64,000 nucleotides of DNA from Micromonospora haikouensis (GCF_900091595.1 NZ_FMCW01000019.1:1-64000), one strand, 5' to 3'; positions 25,716 through 33,827 are shown, counted from the first letter of the stretch. The notes: generated by a model not told the origin, from the letters alone. Numbers and translations: made by a program.

Positions 25716-25925
25716 ATGCACCTCATCGCCTACCTGCACGTCGCGCTGACGACACGGCTGGCCGAACTGCGCCGCGACGGCGAACGTGGCGACAGCCCCG
25801 TCCCGACTGCGGTGATCATCTTCGGGCTGGTCGCCGTGGCGATCGCCGTCACCGGCCTCGCCCTGGCCAAGGCCAACGACTGGATGAGCTCCATCCCGAA
25901 CCACCAGGCCCCGACGGCACCGTAA
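25716..25925 (+). CDS. Candidate Flp-type major pilin, non-canonical, 69 aa
   Basis: This small protein has a charged N-terminal part ending RRDGERGDSPVP and one hydrophobic helix, TAVIIFGLVAVAIAVTGLAL, the size and layout of Flp pilins. A prepilin cleavage site would fall after Gly in ERG|DSPVP, but the usual Glu at +5 is replaced by Pro, and the TAEY-like start seen in actinobacterial Flp proteins is missing. The ATG follows GAAGGAG. Its position directly behind tadC and before two TadE-like genes is where the pilin is expected. It could instead be a small membrane accessory. Confidence 0.65.
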   Translation: MHLIAYLHVALTTRLAELRRDGERGDSPVPTAVIIFGLVAVAIAVTGLALAKANDWMSSIPNHQAPTAP

Positions 25926-26518
25926 TGACCCACCGCCCCACCCGCGTGGACCGGAGCCGGTCGGCACCCGCCGACCGGCCCGCCGGCCTGCGCCGCCCCG
26001 GGCCGCCCCGGCCAGGGGCCGGCCTCGGCCGGTGGGCCCCGCGGCGGCTCGGCGGCGCCGTACGGCTGGGCTGGCGGGCCCGGCGGCAGCTCACCAGCGG
26101 TCTACGGCTCGGCCGGGCGGCCCGGCGGCGGCTCACCGGGGGCGGGGCGGAGCGGGGGGCCAATCCGGTGGAGCTGGCGGTGGTGATGCCGGCGATCCTC
26201 GTGCTGCTCTTCGCCTCGATCCAGGTCGCCGCCTGGTTCGTCGCCCGCGCCACCGCGCTCAACGCCGCGCAGAGCGCGGTCAACGCCCAGCGCCTGTACG
26301 AGGCCCCCGCCGGGGCCGGCGAGGCGCGGGCGGTCGACTTCCTCACCGCCGCCGGGGACTGGCTGGTCGGCTGGGACCAGCCGGGGCCCGCCTGCGTCAC
26401 CGACGTCGCCGAGGTGACCTGCACGGTCAGCGGGGACTCGTTGTCGGTCATCCCCGGCGTCAGCTTCCCGGTGCGCCAGACCGCGCACGGCACGATCGAA
26501 CGGTGGACGACCGGATGA
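25925..26518 (+). CDS. TadE-like pseudopilin, 197 aa
   Basis: An Arg/Pro-rich cytoplasmic leader of about 78 residues ends in ERG|ANPVELAVVMPAI, where Glu stands at +5 after the cleavage Gly, as in prepilins. The hydrophobic helix ILVLLFASIQVAAWFVARAT follows, then an exported domain with two cysteines (GPACVTDVAEVTCTVSG). TadE-type minor pilins act in pilus initiation. The leader is unusually long. The ATG overlaps the preceding TAA by one base. Confidence 0.85.
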   Translation: MTHRPTRVDRSRSAPADRPAGLRRPGPPRPGAGLGRWAPRRLGGAVRLGWRARRQLTSGLRLGRAARRRLTGGGAERGANPVELAVVMPAILVLLFASIQVAAWFVARATALNAAQSAVNAQRLYEAPAGAGEARAVDFLTAAGDWLVGWDQPGPACVTDVAEVTCTVSGDSLSVIPGVSFPVRQTAHGTIERWTTG

Positions 26519-26994
26519 GCCGCCGCCGTCGCCCCGCAGCCGAGCGTGGCTCGGTCGCCATCGAGGTGGCCGTCCTCGCCCCCGCGTTCATCGGGCTGAT
26601 GGTGCTGGCCGGCGTCGCCGGGCGTACCGCGATCGCGCAGGAGGCGGTCCAGTCGGCGGCGCACGACGCCGCCCGCGCCGCGTCCATCTCCCGGGACGCC
26701 AAGACCGCGCGCGAGCAGGCCCTGGCCGCCGCGCAGAGCCAACTCGACTGGCAGCGGGCCAACTGCGCCGGCCAGCCCTCGCTCACCCTGCGTGGCTCGG
26801 TGGGCGGCTCGCCGACCAGCTTCGCCGAGGCGTTCGACAGCGGCCCCGGCACGACGGCCGCCGTGACCGTGCAGGTCACCTGCACCGTCTCCTTCACCGA
26901 CATCGACCTGGCGCTGCTGCCCGACATGGCGGCCAGCCGGACGATCTCGGCCAGCTTCACCTCCCCGCTGGACCGCTACCGGAGCCGGTCGTGA
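26515..26994 (+). CDS. Second TadE-like pseudopilin, 159 aa
   Basis: A short leader ends ERG|SVAIEVAVLAPAF, with the +5 Glu of processed prepilins, followed by helix FIGLMVLAGVAGRTAIAQEA. The exported part carries cysteines in ANCAGQPSLTL and VQVTCTVSFTDI. The gene overlaps both neighbours by four bases. Together with the preceding gene it probably forms the minor pilin complex. Confidence 0.86.
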   Translation: MSRRRRPAAERGSVAIEVAVLAPAFIGLMVLAGVAGRTAIAQEAVQSAAHDAARAASISRDAKTAREQALAAAQSQLDWQRANCAGQPSLTLRGSVGGSPTSFAEAFDSGPGTTAAVTVQVTCTVSFTDIDLALLPDMAASRTISASFTSPLDRYRSRS

Positions 26995-27506
26995 CCGCCC
27001 GCGCCCCCGGCGGGGCTGTGCACACCGCCCCCGCCGACGGTCCAAACGAGCGCCGGGCCACCACCCCCGCCGCCGGCCCGGGACGCCGGTGGCGCGGCGA
27101 CGAGGGCCGGGTCAGCCTGTTCCTGGCGGCGGCGATGATCGGCGTCCTCGCGATCATCGGTCTGGCCTTCGACGGCGCCGGGCAGCTCCGCTCCCGGCAA
27201 CTGGCCGACAACCTGGCCGCCGAGGCGGCGCGCACCGGCGGCCAGTCCATCGACCGGGCGAAGGCCATCCAGGGCGGCCGCAAGGAGATCGACGAGGCGG
27301 CGGCCAGGGCGGCGGTGACGAGTTACCTCGCCGCCGCCGGTGCCACCGGCCACAGCGTCGAGTTCCCCGTCGTCGACGGGGAGAAGCTCATCCGCGTCCA
27401 GGTCACCGTCACCTACGACCGCTACCTGCTCGGCTTCTTCGGCTTCGGTGCCGCCGTCACCGTCTCCGGCGAGGCAACCGCACGCGCCCTCACCGAGGGC
27501 CCCTAG
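26991..27506 (+). CDS. TadG-like pilus protein (TadE/G-like family), 171 aa
   Basis: After a variable N-terminus, DEGRVSLFLAAAMIGVLAII and GLAFDGAGQLRSRQLADNLA match the putative Flp pilus-assembly TadE/G-like N-terminal domain. Here the Gly-cleavage/+5 Glu pattern is absent, as is normal for TadG. The remainder (VTSYLAAAGATGHSVEFPVV) is an exported domain. GTG 26991 overlaps the previous stop. It closes the run of overlapping pilus genes. Confidence 0.82.
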   Translation: MTARAPGGAVHTAPADGPNERRATTPAAGPGRRWRGDEGRVSLFLAAAMIGVLAIIGLAFDGAGQLRSRQLADNLAAEAARTGGQSIDRAKAIQGGRKEIDEAAARAAVTSYLAAAGATGHSVEFPVVDGEKLIRVQVTVTYDRYLLGFFGFGAAVTVSGEATARALTEGP

Positions 27507-27522
27507 GAAGGGAAGGCACGCC

Positions 27523-28728
27523 ATGGCCGCACCGGGTCGCTCCGCCGCACGGCGGGTCGGGCAGGTACTCACCGGGTTCGGCGCGCTGGTCGTGCTGATC
27601 GCCGTACTCGTCGGGGGGCCGGTGGCGTTGCTCGCGTTCGCCGGGAACCCGCTGCCCGACCACCTGCCCAGCCTCGCCGAGGTCGGTGCCACGCTGACCA
27701 GCCGGGACGACGGTCAGCTCTTCCTGCGGGCGCTGGCCCTGGTCGGCTGGTTCGGCTGGGCCACGTTCGCCTTCTCCGTGCTCGTGGAGCTGGGCGCGCA
27801 GACGCTGCGCCGACCGGCACCCCGGCTGCCCGGGATGAGCCGGCAGCAGCGCGCCGCCGCGGCGCTGGTCGGCTCGGTGGCCCTGATCATCGCGGCGAGC
27901 CCGGCCGCCGCCAGCGCGGCCACCGTGCTGTCCGGCCCGTATCCCGCCGCCGCACCCGCCGCCGTCGCCGGGGCACCGGTGGCCCGCCCGGTCGCCGCGC
28001 TGCCGGTGGTCGACGCCCGGGCCGCGACGCCGACGGCCGCCACGGCGGCCGACCTCCGGCAGGAGGCGGAACCGACGGTGTACCGGGTCGCCAAGGGCGA
28101 CTACCTGGGCGAGGTCGCCGAGCGCTATCTCGACGACTTCGACCGCTACCGGGACGTGGCGAAGCTGAACCGGCTGGGCGACCCCGACCGCATCCGCCCC
28201 GGGCAGCTGATCACGCTGCCCGACGGCGTCCACGACACCGGGGCCCGCAGGCACGCGACCGGGAAGCTGGTGGTCCGGCCCACGACGCCCACCCCCGGCG
28301 GTACGGTCACCCCCCGGCCGCCGTCGGCACCCGCCACCCCGCCCGCCGCCGACGCGCCGGCCGCACCAGGTGCGGCCCAGCCCTCGCCCACGCCGCCCTC
28401 GCCCACCTCGCCACGGGCCACCCGCCCCGCCCCCGGCCCCTCCGCCGCCCAGCCGCCGGCCGGCTCGTCGTCGGCGGGCTCGTCGCACGGCACCCAGCAG
28501 GTCGCCCAGCCGCCCTCAGGGCCGCAGCCCGCGATGGCCGCCGGAGCGTCCCGGGCGGGGGCGGGCGATCAGATGAACCGGCCCCTCGCCGTCTCCGCGG
28601 TACTCGCCGTCGCCAGCATCGTCGGAGCGCAGATCGGGGCCGTCCTCGGGCTACGCCGCCGGCCGGCGGTCGCCAGGGCCACCAGCAGCGCACGGGCCCT
28701 CGTCACCGGCCGGCACCGCCGGGACTGA
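27523..28728 (+). CDS. LysM membrane protein at the end of the Tad operon, 401 aa
   Basis: Two membrane helices lie near residues 14-40 and 70-92, and a third hydrophobic stretch near 112-134. A LysM domain spans about 186-233 (TVYRVAKGDYLGEVAERYLD through IRPGQLITLPDG), a peptidoglycan-binding fold. A long Pro/Ala/Thr/Ser-rich region follows, then a last helix (LAVSAVLAVASIVGAQIGAV) and a basic tail. In related actinobacteria such proteins often continue into a BTAD regulatory domain; here the stop comes just after the helix, so this may be a short form. GGAAGG precedes ATG 27523. Confidence 0.8.
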   Translation: MAAPGRSAARRVGQVLTGFGALVVLIAVLVGGPVALLAFAGNPLPDHLPSLAEVGATLTSRDDGQLFLRALALVGWFGWATFAFSVLVELGAQTLRRPAPRLPGMSRQQRAAAALVGSVALIIAASPAAASAATVLSGPYPAAAPAAVAGAPVARPVAALPVVDARAATPTAATAADLRQEAEPTVYRVAKGDYLGEVAERYLDDFDRYRDVAKLNRLGDPDRIRPGQLITLPDGVHDTGARRHATGKLVVRPTTPTPGGTVTPRPPSAPATPPAADAPAAPGAAQPSPTPPSPTSPRATRPAPGPSAAQPPAGSSSAGSSHGTQQVAQPPSGPQPAMAAGASRAGAGDQMNRPLAVSAVLAVASIVGAQIGAVLGLRRRPAVARATSSARALVTGRHRRD

Positions 28729-28755
28729 CCCCCGAGCCGAGGCACGGCACCGAGC

Positions 28756-28797
28756 CGGGCGGGGCGGGGCCGGGCCGGGCCGGGCCGGGCCGGGCGC
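28756..28797. repeat. Tandem CGGGC-type pentamer run
   Basis: About 42 bases consist of GGGCG units turning into an uninterrupted CCGGG/CGGGC run. The tract is pure G and C. It lies between the convergent LysM and Rieske genes, and is probably slippage-prone with possible terminator function. Confidence 0.6.
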
Positions 28798-28808
28798 ATG
28801 ATCGACTT

Positions 28809-28868
28809 CATGTCGCCGACATGGGGGCATCCGGCGTGCGGGAAACCGCCATGTCGCCGACATGGCGG
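28809..28868. repeat. Two copies of a 15-bp palindrome, CATGTCGCCGACATG
   Basis: Exact copies occur at 28809-28823 and 28850-28864. The second is extended to a 23-bp inverted repeat at 28846-28868 (arms CCGCCATGTCG and CGACATGGCGG with a single central base). They sit between two convergent genes. They could be terminators, protein sites or a dispersed intergenic repeat. Confidence 0.65.
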
Positions 28869-28903
28869 CCGGGCCCGCAGGTCTGGCCTGGGCCGGCCGG
28901 GCC

Positions 28904-29755
28904 TCAGGGCAGCCTCGCCTCCAGGACCCCGTCGACCACCCGGGTCGGCAGGATCTGCTGGTCGTTCCCGGACGGCCCGTGCATGACCTCGCCTCCGTTG
29001 AGCCGGAACGCGCTCCCGTGCCACGGGCAGACGACGCAGGCATGTCCGTCGATCTCGGTGACCTCGCCCTCGCCGAGCGGGCCGCTCTGGTGCGGGCAGC
29101 GCTCCAGCATCACCGTGACCTCGTCGCCGTGCCGGTAGAGGATCACCGAGACGTCGTCCACCTCGCGGGTGACCAGCTTCCGCTGGGGCAGGTTGGCCAT
29201 GTCCGCCAGCGGGTGCCAGCCCTCGCCGATCCGGTGCAGTTCGGAGATGCTCTGGTTGACCTGCGCCCCCTGCTTGTACGCGAGGTGCCCGCCGAGGTAC
29301 GCCCCCGCGCTCGCCGCGCCCAGCCCGAGGTAGGCCAGCGCCCGCCCCGTCCCGTGCCGCCCGCGCAGCCGGGCCGCCAGCGAGCCCGCGTACAGGGTCA
29401 GGCCGACGGCGTTGGCGGCGGCGTGCACCAGCCCGACGCGGCGCTGCTCCCGGGATAGGGCCGCCCAGTCGTTCAGGCCGGCGATCGCCGCCGGGAGGGC
29501 GCTGACGGTGCCCAGCCCCACCAGGGCGGTGGCCGCCCGGCGCTGGCCGGGCATCAGGTCGAGTACGGCCGCGCTGATCCAGGAGCCGACCGGCACCTGC
29601 ACCAGCGCCGGGTGCAGCGGATGGCCGATGAAGACGCCGTGCAGCAGGTCGCGGACCCGCTGCGGGCGCAGGGTGGCCTGGACGCCGCGCTGCAGCCGGT
29701 CGCCGGCCTGGTCCAGGGCCGAAGCCTGTTCGAGTTTCGTCAAGAGTGCCCGCAT
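28904..29755 (-). CDS. DUF2231-Rieske fusion membrane protein, 283 aa
   Basis: Residues about 30-170 form a DUF2231-type membrane domain: GHPLHPALVQVPVGSWISAA is its hallmark, and four hydrophobic helices follow. Residues about 185-283 form a Rieske domain with CPHQSGPLGEG and CVVCPWHGSAF, supplying the two Cys and two His ligands of a [2Fe-2S] cluster, so an electron-transfer role is likely. The partner is unknown. ATG 29755 is chosen as the first Met. The gene is monocistronic and convergent with the LysM gene. Confidence 0.9.
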   Translation of the reverse strand: MRALLTKLEQASALDQAGDRLQRGVQATLRPQRVRDLLHGVFIGHPLHPALVQVPVGSWISAAVLDLMPGQRRAATALVGLGTVSALPAAIAGLNDWAALSREQRRVGLVHAAANAVGLTLYAGSLAARLRGRHGTGRALAYLGLGAASAGAYLGGHLAYKQGAQVNQSISELHRIGEGWHPLADMANLPQRKLVTREVDDVSVILYRHGDEVTVMLERCPHQSGPLGEGEVTEIDGHACVVCPWHGSAFRLNGGEVMHGPSGNDQQILPTRVVDGVLEARLP

Positions 29756-29854
29756 TCCGTCCGACTTCCCGGCAGAAGCGGTCGCAAACCGGGCAGCCGT
29801 GCCGGGTGTCCGGCGTACGCACGGGTCGCGCGTACGCCAGACGCGGGACCCCGG

Positions 29855-30181
29855 CTACCGGCAGATGAACTGGGTGGTGCCGCTGTACTGGGTCGTGCTG
29901 CCGTCGAAGTAGCTGTAGCTGGCCCGCACCGGGTGGCCGAGGTTGCTGGCCGGGCAGGTGGCGAAGAGGGTCGACCCGGCGGTCGTGAAGGTGCCGACGC
30001 TACCGGAGTACCAGGTGATGCTCCAGGTCGTCGTGCCGGCGCTGCTGGCGTCGCAGTAGAACTGCGACGCGCCGGACTCGCAGAAGGGTGCCGGGGCGGC
30101 GGCGAGGGCCGGGGTGGCACCGGCGGCGAGGCCCAGGGCGGCGAGGGCGGACACGGCCAGGACCTTGACGGTGGTACGCAT
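29855..30181 (-). CDS. Small secreted protein, 108 aa
   Basis: A signal peptide (VKVLAVSALAALGLAAGATP, ending ALAAAPA near residue 30) is followed by a Ser/Thr-rich mature domain with three cysteines (FCESGASQFYC and FATCPASN) and a C-terminal FICR. No family is recognised. ATG 30181 has AGGAGTTCC immediately upstream, ruling out the longer frame. The predicted product is a beta-rich extracellular protein of unknown role. Confidence 0.75.
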   Translation of the reverse strand: MRTTVKVLAVSALAALGLAAGATPALAAAPAPFCESGASQFYCDASSAGTTTWSITWYSGSVGTFTTAGSTLFATCPASNLGHPVRASYSYFDGSTTQYSGTTQFICR

Positions 30182-30254
30182 GGAACTCCTCCCAACGTAG
30201 CTAAGTGATGACTCAGCGCCACGCCAGCCTAGCCACCACATAGACGTACCTGGA

Positions 30255-30568
30255 TTAGCTGTTTGGTCGGTCGGTCACCCGTTGCGGCCAGCGGTCGTGG
30301 TGCACCGCCTCGGCGAGGGGCCGGCGTCGCCGCCACCCGTGCCGCTCCAGGTCGGGCACCGCCTCCAGGTGCGTGACCGGCCCGACGCAGAGCCAGGCCA
30401 CCGGCCGGAAGCCGGCCGGCACGCCCAGCAGTTCGGCGAGGAACGGCTCCCGGTAGAAGGAGACCCACCCGACGCCCAGCCCCTCGGCGGCGGCGGCGAG
30501 CCAGAGGTTCTCGATGGCCAGGCAGACCGGACGTCCCGTCGGCGGTGGATGGCGTCGTAGAGTTCCAC
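30255..30568 (-). pseudogene. bluB: bluB relic with an internal out-of-frame deletion
   Basis: Reading from a GTG at 30568, the first codons give VELYDAIHRRRDVR, which matches the N-terminus of BluB, the enzyme that makes the lower ligand of vitamin B12 from FMN. The sequence then jumps, in a different frame, to RPVCLAIENLWLAAAAEGLG and continues through VGWVSFYREPFLAELLG to a stop at 30255, which matches the C-terminal third. About 120-130 central codons, including most of the FMN site, are missing. The joint is near 30527-30531. No full-length product can be made. A B12 riboswitch lies just upstream, which supports the identification. Confidence 0.8.
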
Positions 30569-30571
30569 AGG

Positions 30572-30690
30572 CAGGCTCCCCGCTGCGTTCGGCCCGCCCC
30601 GGCAGGCCCGTGCCGGGCTCGCACCGGCTTCCCGATTGCCCCCACGTCCGCGGGGCACCGCACATGATCGTGCGGCCGGCGATGCTAACC
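30572..30690 (-). promoter_or_regulatory. Cobalamin (B12) riboswitch in front of the bluB relic
   Basis: Read on the minus strand the region contains GGTGCCCCGCGGACG, then GGGGGCAATCGGGAAGCCGG, then TGCGAGCCCGGCACGGGCCT. This follows the cobalamin aptamer pattern (GGTGCC...GGGAA-x-CCGGTG-xGA-xCCGG-xAC). The core B12-box is near 30609-30640. The usual CGC-ACTG ending is not clear, so the 3' part may be variant or damaged. Position before a B12-ligand gene agrees with repression by B12. Confidence 0.7.
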
Positions 30691-30694
30691 CGCG

Positions 30695-31678
30695 TCAGCG
30701 GTGCAGCGTCCGGCCAGGCAGTTCCCCGTACGTGGCAAGGTAGCGGTCGGCGAAGCGGCGCGGGTCGGCGAATCCCCAGCGCGCGGCGACACCCGCCACG
30801 GTGGTGCCGTCTCCGGGCATGGCCCGGGACAGCTCCTGGCGGGCCAGGTCGAGACGCACCCGACGCAGGTAGGCAAGGGCGGTCGTGCCGAGCTGACGGC
30901 GGAACGCGAGCTGCACCGCGCGGGGAGTGGTGGCGGCGGCGCGGGCGATGTCGACGAGACCGATGTCGGCCCCAGCGTGGGACTCGATGAAGGCGATCGC
31001 CCGACGCAGGGTCCCCGGGTGGGCGTCGGCGCGGTCGCCCGGCCGCTCCTCCCGCACGGCGTTGTTGGGGAACGTGGCGAGCGTGGCGGCGGCGAGCAGA
31101 CGGCCGACACCGCCGAGCACGAGCGGGGACCCGGACGCCCCACCGACAGCGCTCACGACGGATTCCGCGTACTTGATGGTCTGTCGCCACCGCCAGGCCG
31201 CGTCGGCGGAGATCGGCCGGAAACTGGAGAACCGCAGCGGAGCCACCGGCCGGTCCGGGTCGGCGCGGGCCACCTTGTCGATCAGCGAGAGGTCCAGCAC
31301 CACCGAGTCCAACTCGACGTCGCAGGACCATGAGGAGCCCGGCAGGTCCGGCTGAAACAGCACGGCGAGTTCGCCGGGACCGACCAGCTCGTCGATGCCG
31401 TCGCACCGATGCCCGTAGTAACCCCGCCGGGGGGCGGTGATCACGAGGTTGCCCAACGGCTCCGCGTTGACCCGTAGGTCCATGTTCACGCTGATGTCGT
31501 CGAGAAGGTATGCGCCGACGTTCCACCGGCTGTGACGCAGCGGCCGACCGGTCGGGACGGCAGCCAGCCGCACACCCTGGCCATAGGTGACCTCGTAGAC
31601 GTGCGCGGCTTCAGCGGGATCACTGGTCACGAACTGATTACGCACGGGAAGGCCGACATGAACACTATCGGTAAACAT
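30695..31678 (-). CDS. AraC-family regulator A, 327 aa
   Basis: The N-terminal 200 residues are an AraC-binding-domain-like sensor (LGNLVITAPRRGYYGHRCDG). The C-terminal 100 residues hold two helix-turn-helix motifs: DIGLVDIARAAATTPRAVQL, followed by FRRQLGTTALAYLRRVRLDL, and VAGVAARWGFADPRRFADRY. ATG 31678 has AGGGGTGG upstream; an earlier ATG at 31705 lacks one. It is a paralogue of the gene just upstream at 31750 and shares strand and layout. No target is obvious. Confidence 0.88.
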   Translation of the reverse strand: MFTDSVHVGLPVRNQFVTSDPAEAAHVYEVTYGQGVRLAAVPTGRPLRHSRWNVGAYLLDDISVNMDLRVNAEPLGNLVITAPRRGYYGHRCDGIDELVGPGELAVLFQPDLPGSSWSCDVELDSVVLDLSLIDKVARADPDRPVAPLRFSSFRPISADAAWRWRQTIKYAESVVSAVGGASGSPLVLGGVGRLLAAATLATFPNNAVREERPGDRADAHPGTLRRAIAFIESHAGADIGLVDIARAAATTPRAVQLAFRRQLGTTALAYLRRVRLDLARQELSRAMPGDGTTVAGVAARWGFADPRRFADRYLATYGELPGRTLHR

Positions 31679-31749
31679 TAGCCACCCCTGAGTTACGGCC
31701 AGCATAGGCGGCCGCGACCCTGACGAGTGAAGACGCGCCGGGGGCCGGG

Positions 31750-32772
31750 TCAGTCCCGCAGGGTGTGGCTGGGCGGCTGCCCGTAGGCCTGGCGGTACTG
31801 GGTGGCGAATCGACCCAGGTGAACGAAGCCGTAGCGGACGGCGACGACCGCCACGGTGAGTCCCTCGCCGGGCTCGGCGGCCTGGAGGTCGCGGTGCACC
31901 CGCTCCAGGCGCACCCGCCGCAGGTAGAGCATGGGAGTGGTGTCGAGATACCGGCGGAAGGCCTGCTGGAGCGCCCGCACGCCCAGCCCGGCCGCGACCT
32001 CCGTCACGGTCAACGGCTGGTCCGCGTGTTCCTCGATGTAGGCGACCGCGCGCCGGACCGCCGCCGGCGCGACGGCGCCGGGGCTGCGGGTCGGCGCCTC
32101 GGTCATCGTCGTGTTGGGGAACGTGGACAGCGCGACGGCCACCAGCAGGCCGGTCGCCTCCGCCTGCACCAGGGCGTTCGACCCGAACTCGGTGTCCGGC
32201 AGCACGATGTGGGTGAGATAGCGGGTGGTCTTGCGCCACAGCTCGGCAGCGGCCGGGGACACCGGCGTCAGGCCCTGGAACCGCAGGTTCACCGGCGCGA
32301 GGCCGCACCGCTCGTGCGCGATCCGCTGCACCTCGGCGATGGGTAGCTCCACCGCGACGACCTCCATGTCCCGGTGCAGGATCGTCTTGGTCCGCCGGGG
32401 CGGCGCCAACAGCAGGTCACCCACCCCGCCCATGACCCCACCCGCCCCGGCATCGATCCCCCAGCCGCCGGACAGCACCTCCGCCACCCCGACGATGTCC
32501 CGCGGAAACACCTCGTTGTCCGCGTTCATCGCGTAGCGCACCCGGGCGAGGCTGGCCGCGCCGAGCTGCGTGTACGTCGACTGGAAGGTGAACTCCCCGG
32601 AGCCGCCGGACGCGCGTACGCGGTGTTCGGGATACGTGGCCTTCAGCCACCGATGCGCCTCGTCCGGATCGTCCGTCACCAGCCGCGACCATCGCTGCTC
32701 TCTAACCGGCCCGTCGCCACCACAGTCGACGGTCCTGTCCACCGGCAGTCCCGCCTTGCTGTGCCCCTTCAC
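31750..32772 (-). CDS. AraC-family regulator B, 340 aa
   Basis: It has the same architecture as regulator A: an N-terminal sensor (YTQLGAASLARVRYAMNADN) and a C-terminal pair of helix-turn-helix motifs (QPLTVTEVAAGLGVRALQQA and VAVVAVRYGFVHLGRFATQY). GTG 32772, preceded by GGGAGA, is preferred to an ATG 21 codons upstream. The first part (SRLVTDDPDEAHRWLKATYP) aligns with VTSDPAEAAHVYEVTYG of regulator A, showing descent from a duplication. The 71-nt gap suggests they may be cotranscribed. Confidence 0.87.
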   Translation of the reverse strand: MKGHSKAGLPVDRTVDCGGDGPVREQRWSRLVTDDPDEAHRWLKATYPEHRVRASGGSGEFTFQSTYTQLGAASLARVRYAMNADNEVFPRDIVGVAEVLSGGWGIDAGAGGVMGGVGDLLLAPPRRTKTILHRDMEVVAVELPIAEVQRIAHERCGLAPVNLRFQGLTPVSPAAAELWRKTTRYLTHIVLPDTEFGSNALVQAEATGLLVAVALSTFPNTTMTEAPTRSPGAVAPAAVRRAVAYIEEHADQPLTVTEVAAGLGVRALQQAFRRYLDTTPMLYLRRVRLERVHRDLQAAEPGEGLTVAVVAVRYGFVHLGRFATQYRQAYGQPPSHTLRD

Positions 32773-33065
32773 GGCATCTCCCGTATCCCGTACGGAGACG
32801 CCGATTGGCGCCCTCGCTCCACCCGTTCGGACCACGAGAAGCGGTAAGGCGGACCACTCGGGTCACGCCGCCTCTGCCGGCAGCCTCCAGCGCGCATTGT
32901 GGCCCTCAATGCACTGGGTTTGAAGTCGCCACATACCCGCTGTCCGACACACGAAGCAGATGTACGGACAACGAACGATGCCGGTCGGCACCCCGTTCCA
33001 CGGCCGTGCCGCCCTCAGCGTGGCTCGCGCTGGTGCGTCGGCACCCAGCAGGGCATGCTGTCCCG

Positions 33066-33827
33066 ATGGGGGTACGGGTCGAACACGCCGCCGCGGTGAC
33101 CACGGTGATCCTGGACCGGCCGGCGGCCCGCAACGCCGTCGACGGTCCCACCGCCCGGGCCCTGGCCGACGCGTTCCGCGCCTTCGAGGCCGACCCGGCG
33201 GCGGCGGTGGCCGTGCTGTGGGGGGCCGGCGGCACGTTCTGCGCCGGGGCGGACCTCAAGGCGATCGGCACGCCGAGCGGCAACCGGGTCGAGCCGGACG
33301 GCGACGGCCCGATGGGCCCGACGCGGCTGCGGCTGTCCAAGCCGGTGATCGCCGCGATCTCCGGGTATGCCGTGGCCGGCGGGCTGGAGCTGGCGCTCTG
33401 GTGCGACCTGCGGGTCGCCGAGTCCGACGCGGTGCTCGGCGTGTTCTGCCGGCGCTGGGGCGTGCCACTGGTCGACGGCGGCACCGTCCGCCTGCCGAGG
33501 CTGATCGGCGAGAGCCGGGCGATGGACCTGATCCTCACGGGCCGGCCGGTCCCGGCCGAGGAGGCGTACGCGATGGGGTTGGTGAACCGGCTGGTCGCGC
33601 CCGGTGCGGCCCGCGCGGAGGCCGAGCGGCTGGCCGCCGAGATCGCCCGGCACCCGCAGGCGTGCCTGCGCAACGACCGGGCGGCCGTGCTGGCCGGCGC
33701 GAACCTGCCCGAGCCGGACGCCCTCGCGGTGGAGCTGGCCTACGGCGCGGCGTCCCTCGCGGCCGACGCGACGGCGGGGGCGGCGCGCTTCGCGGCCGGC
33801 GCGGGCCGCCACGGCGCCCCCGCCTGA
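33066..33827 (+). CDS. Enoyl-CoA hydratase/isomerase (crotonase) family protein, 253 aa
   Basis: Crotonase signatures are present: VTTVILDRPAARNAVDGPTA at the N-terminus, oxyanion-hole strand GTFCAGADLKAIG, and ISGYAVAGGLELALWCDLRV. A Glu of the usual active-site pair is not clearly conserved in the LGVFCRRWGVPLVDGGTVRL segment, so the exact reaction (hydratase, isomerase or hydrolase) is open. ATG 33066 follows a weak ribosome site. It converges on the flavoprotein gene at 33841. Confidence 0.88.
   Translation: MGVRVEHAAAVTTVILDRPAARNAVDGPTARALADAFRAFEADPAAAVAVLWGAGGTFCAGADLKAIGTPSGNRVEPDGDGPMGPTRLRLSKPVIAAISGYAVAGGLELALWCDLRVAESDAVLGVFCRRWGVPLVDGGTVRLPRLIGESRAMDLILTGRPVPAEEAYAMGLVNRLVAPGAARAEAERLAAEIARHPQACLRNDRAAVLAGANLPEPDALAVELAYGAASLAADATAGAARFAAGAGRHGAPA

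Noticed and set aside
30255..31526. 423-codon minus-strand open frame spanning bluB and part of the AraC gene
   Set aside because: Only its last 95 or so codons match BluB; the rest is a wrong-frame reading of the AraC gene and the riboswitch.
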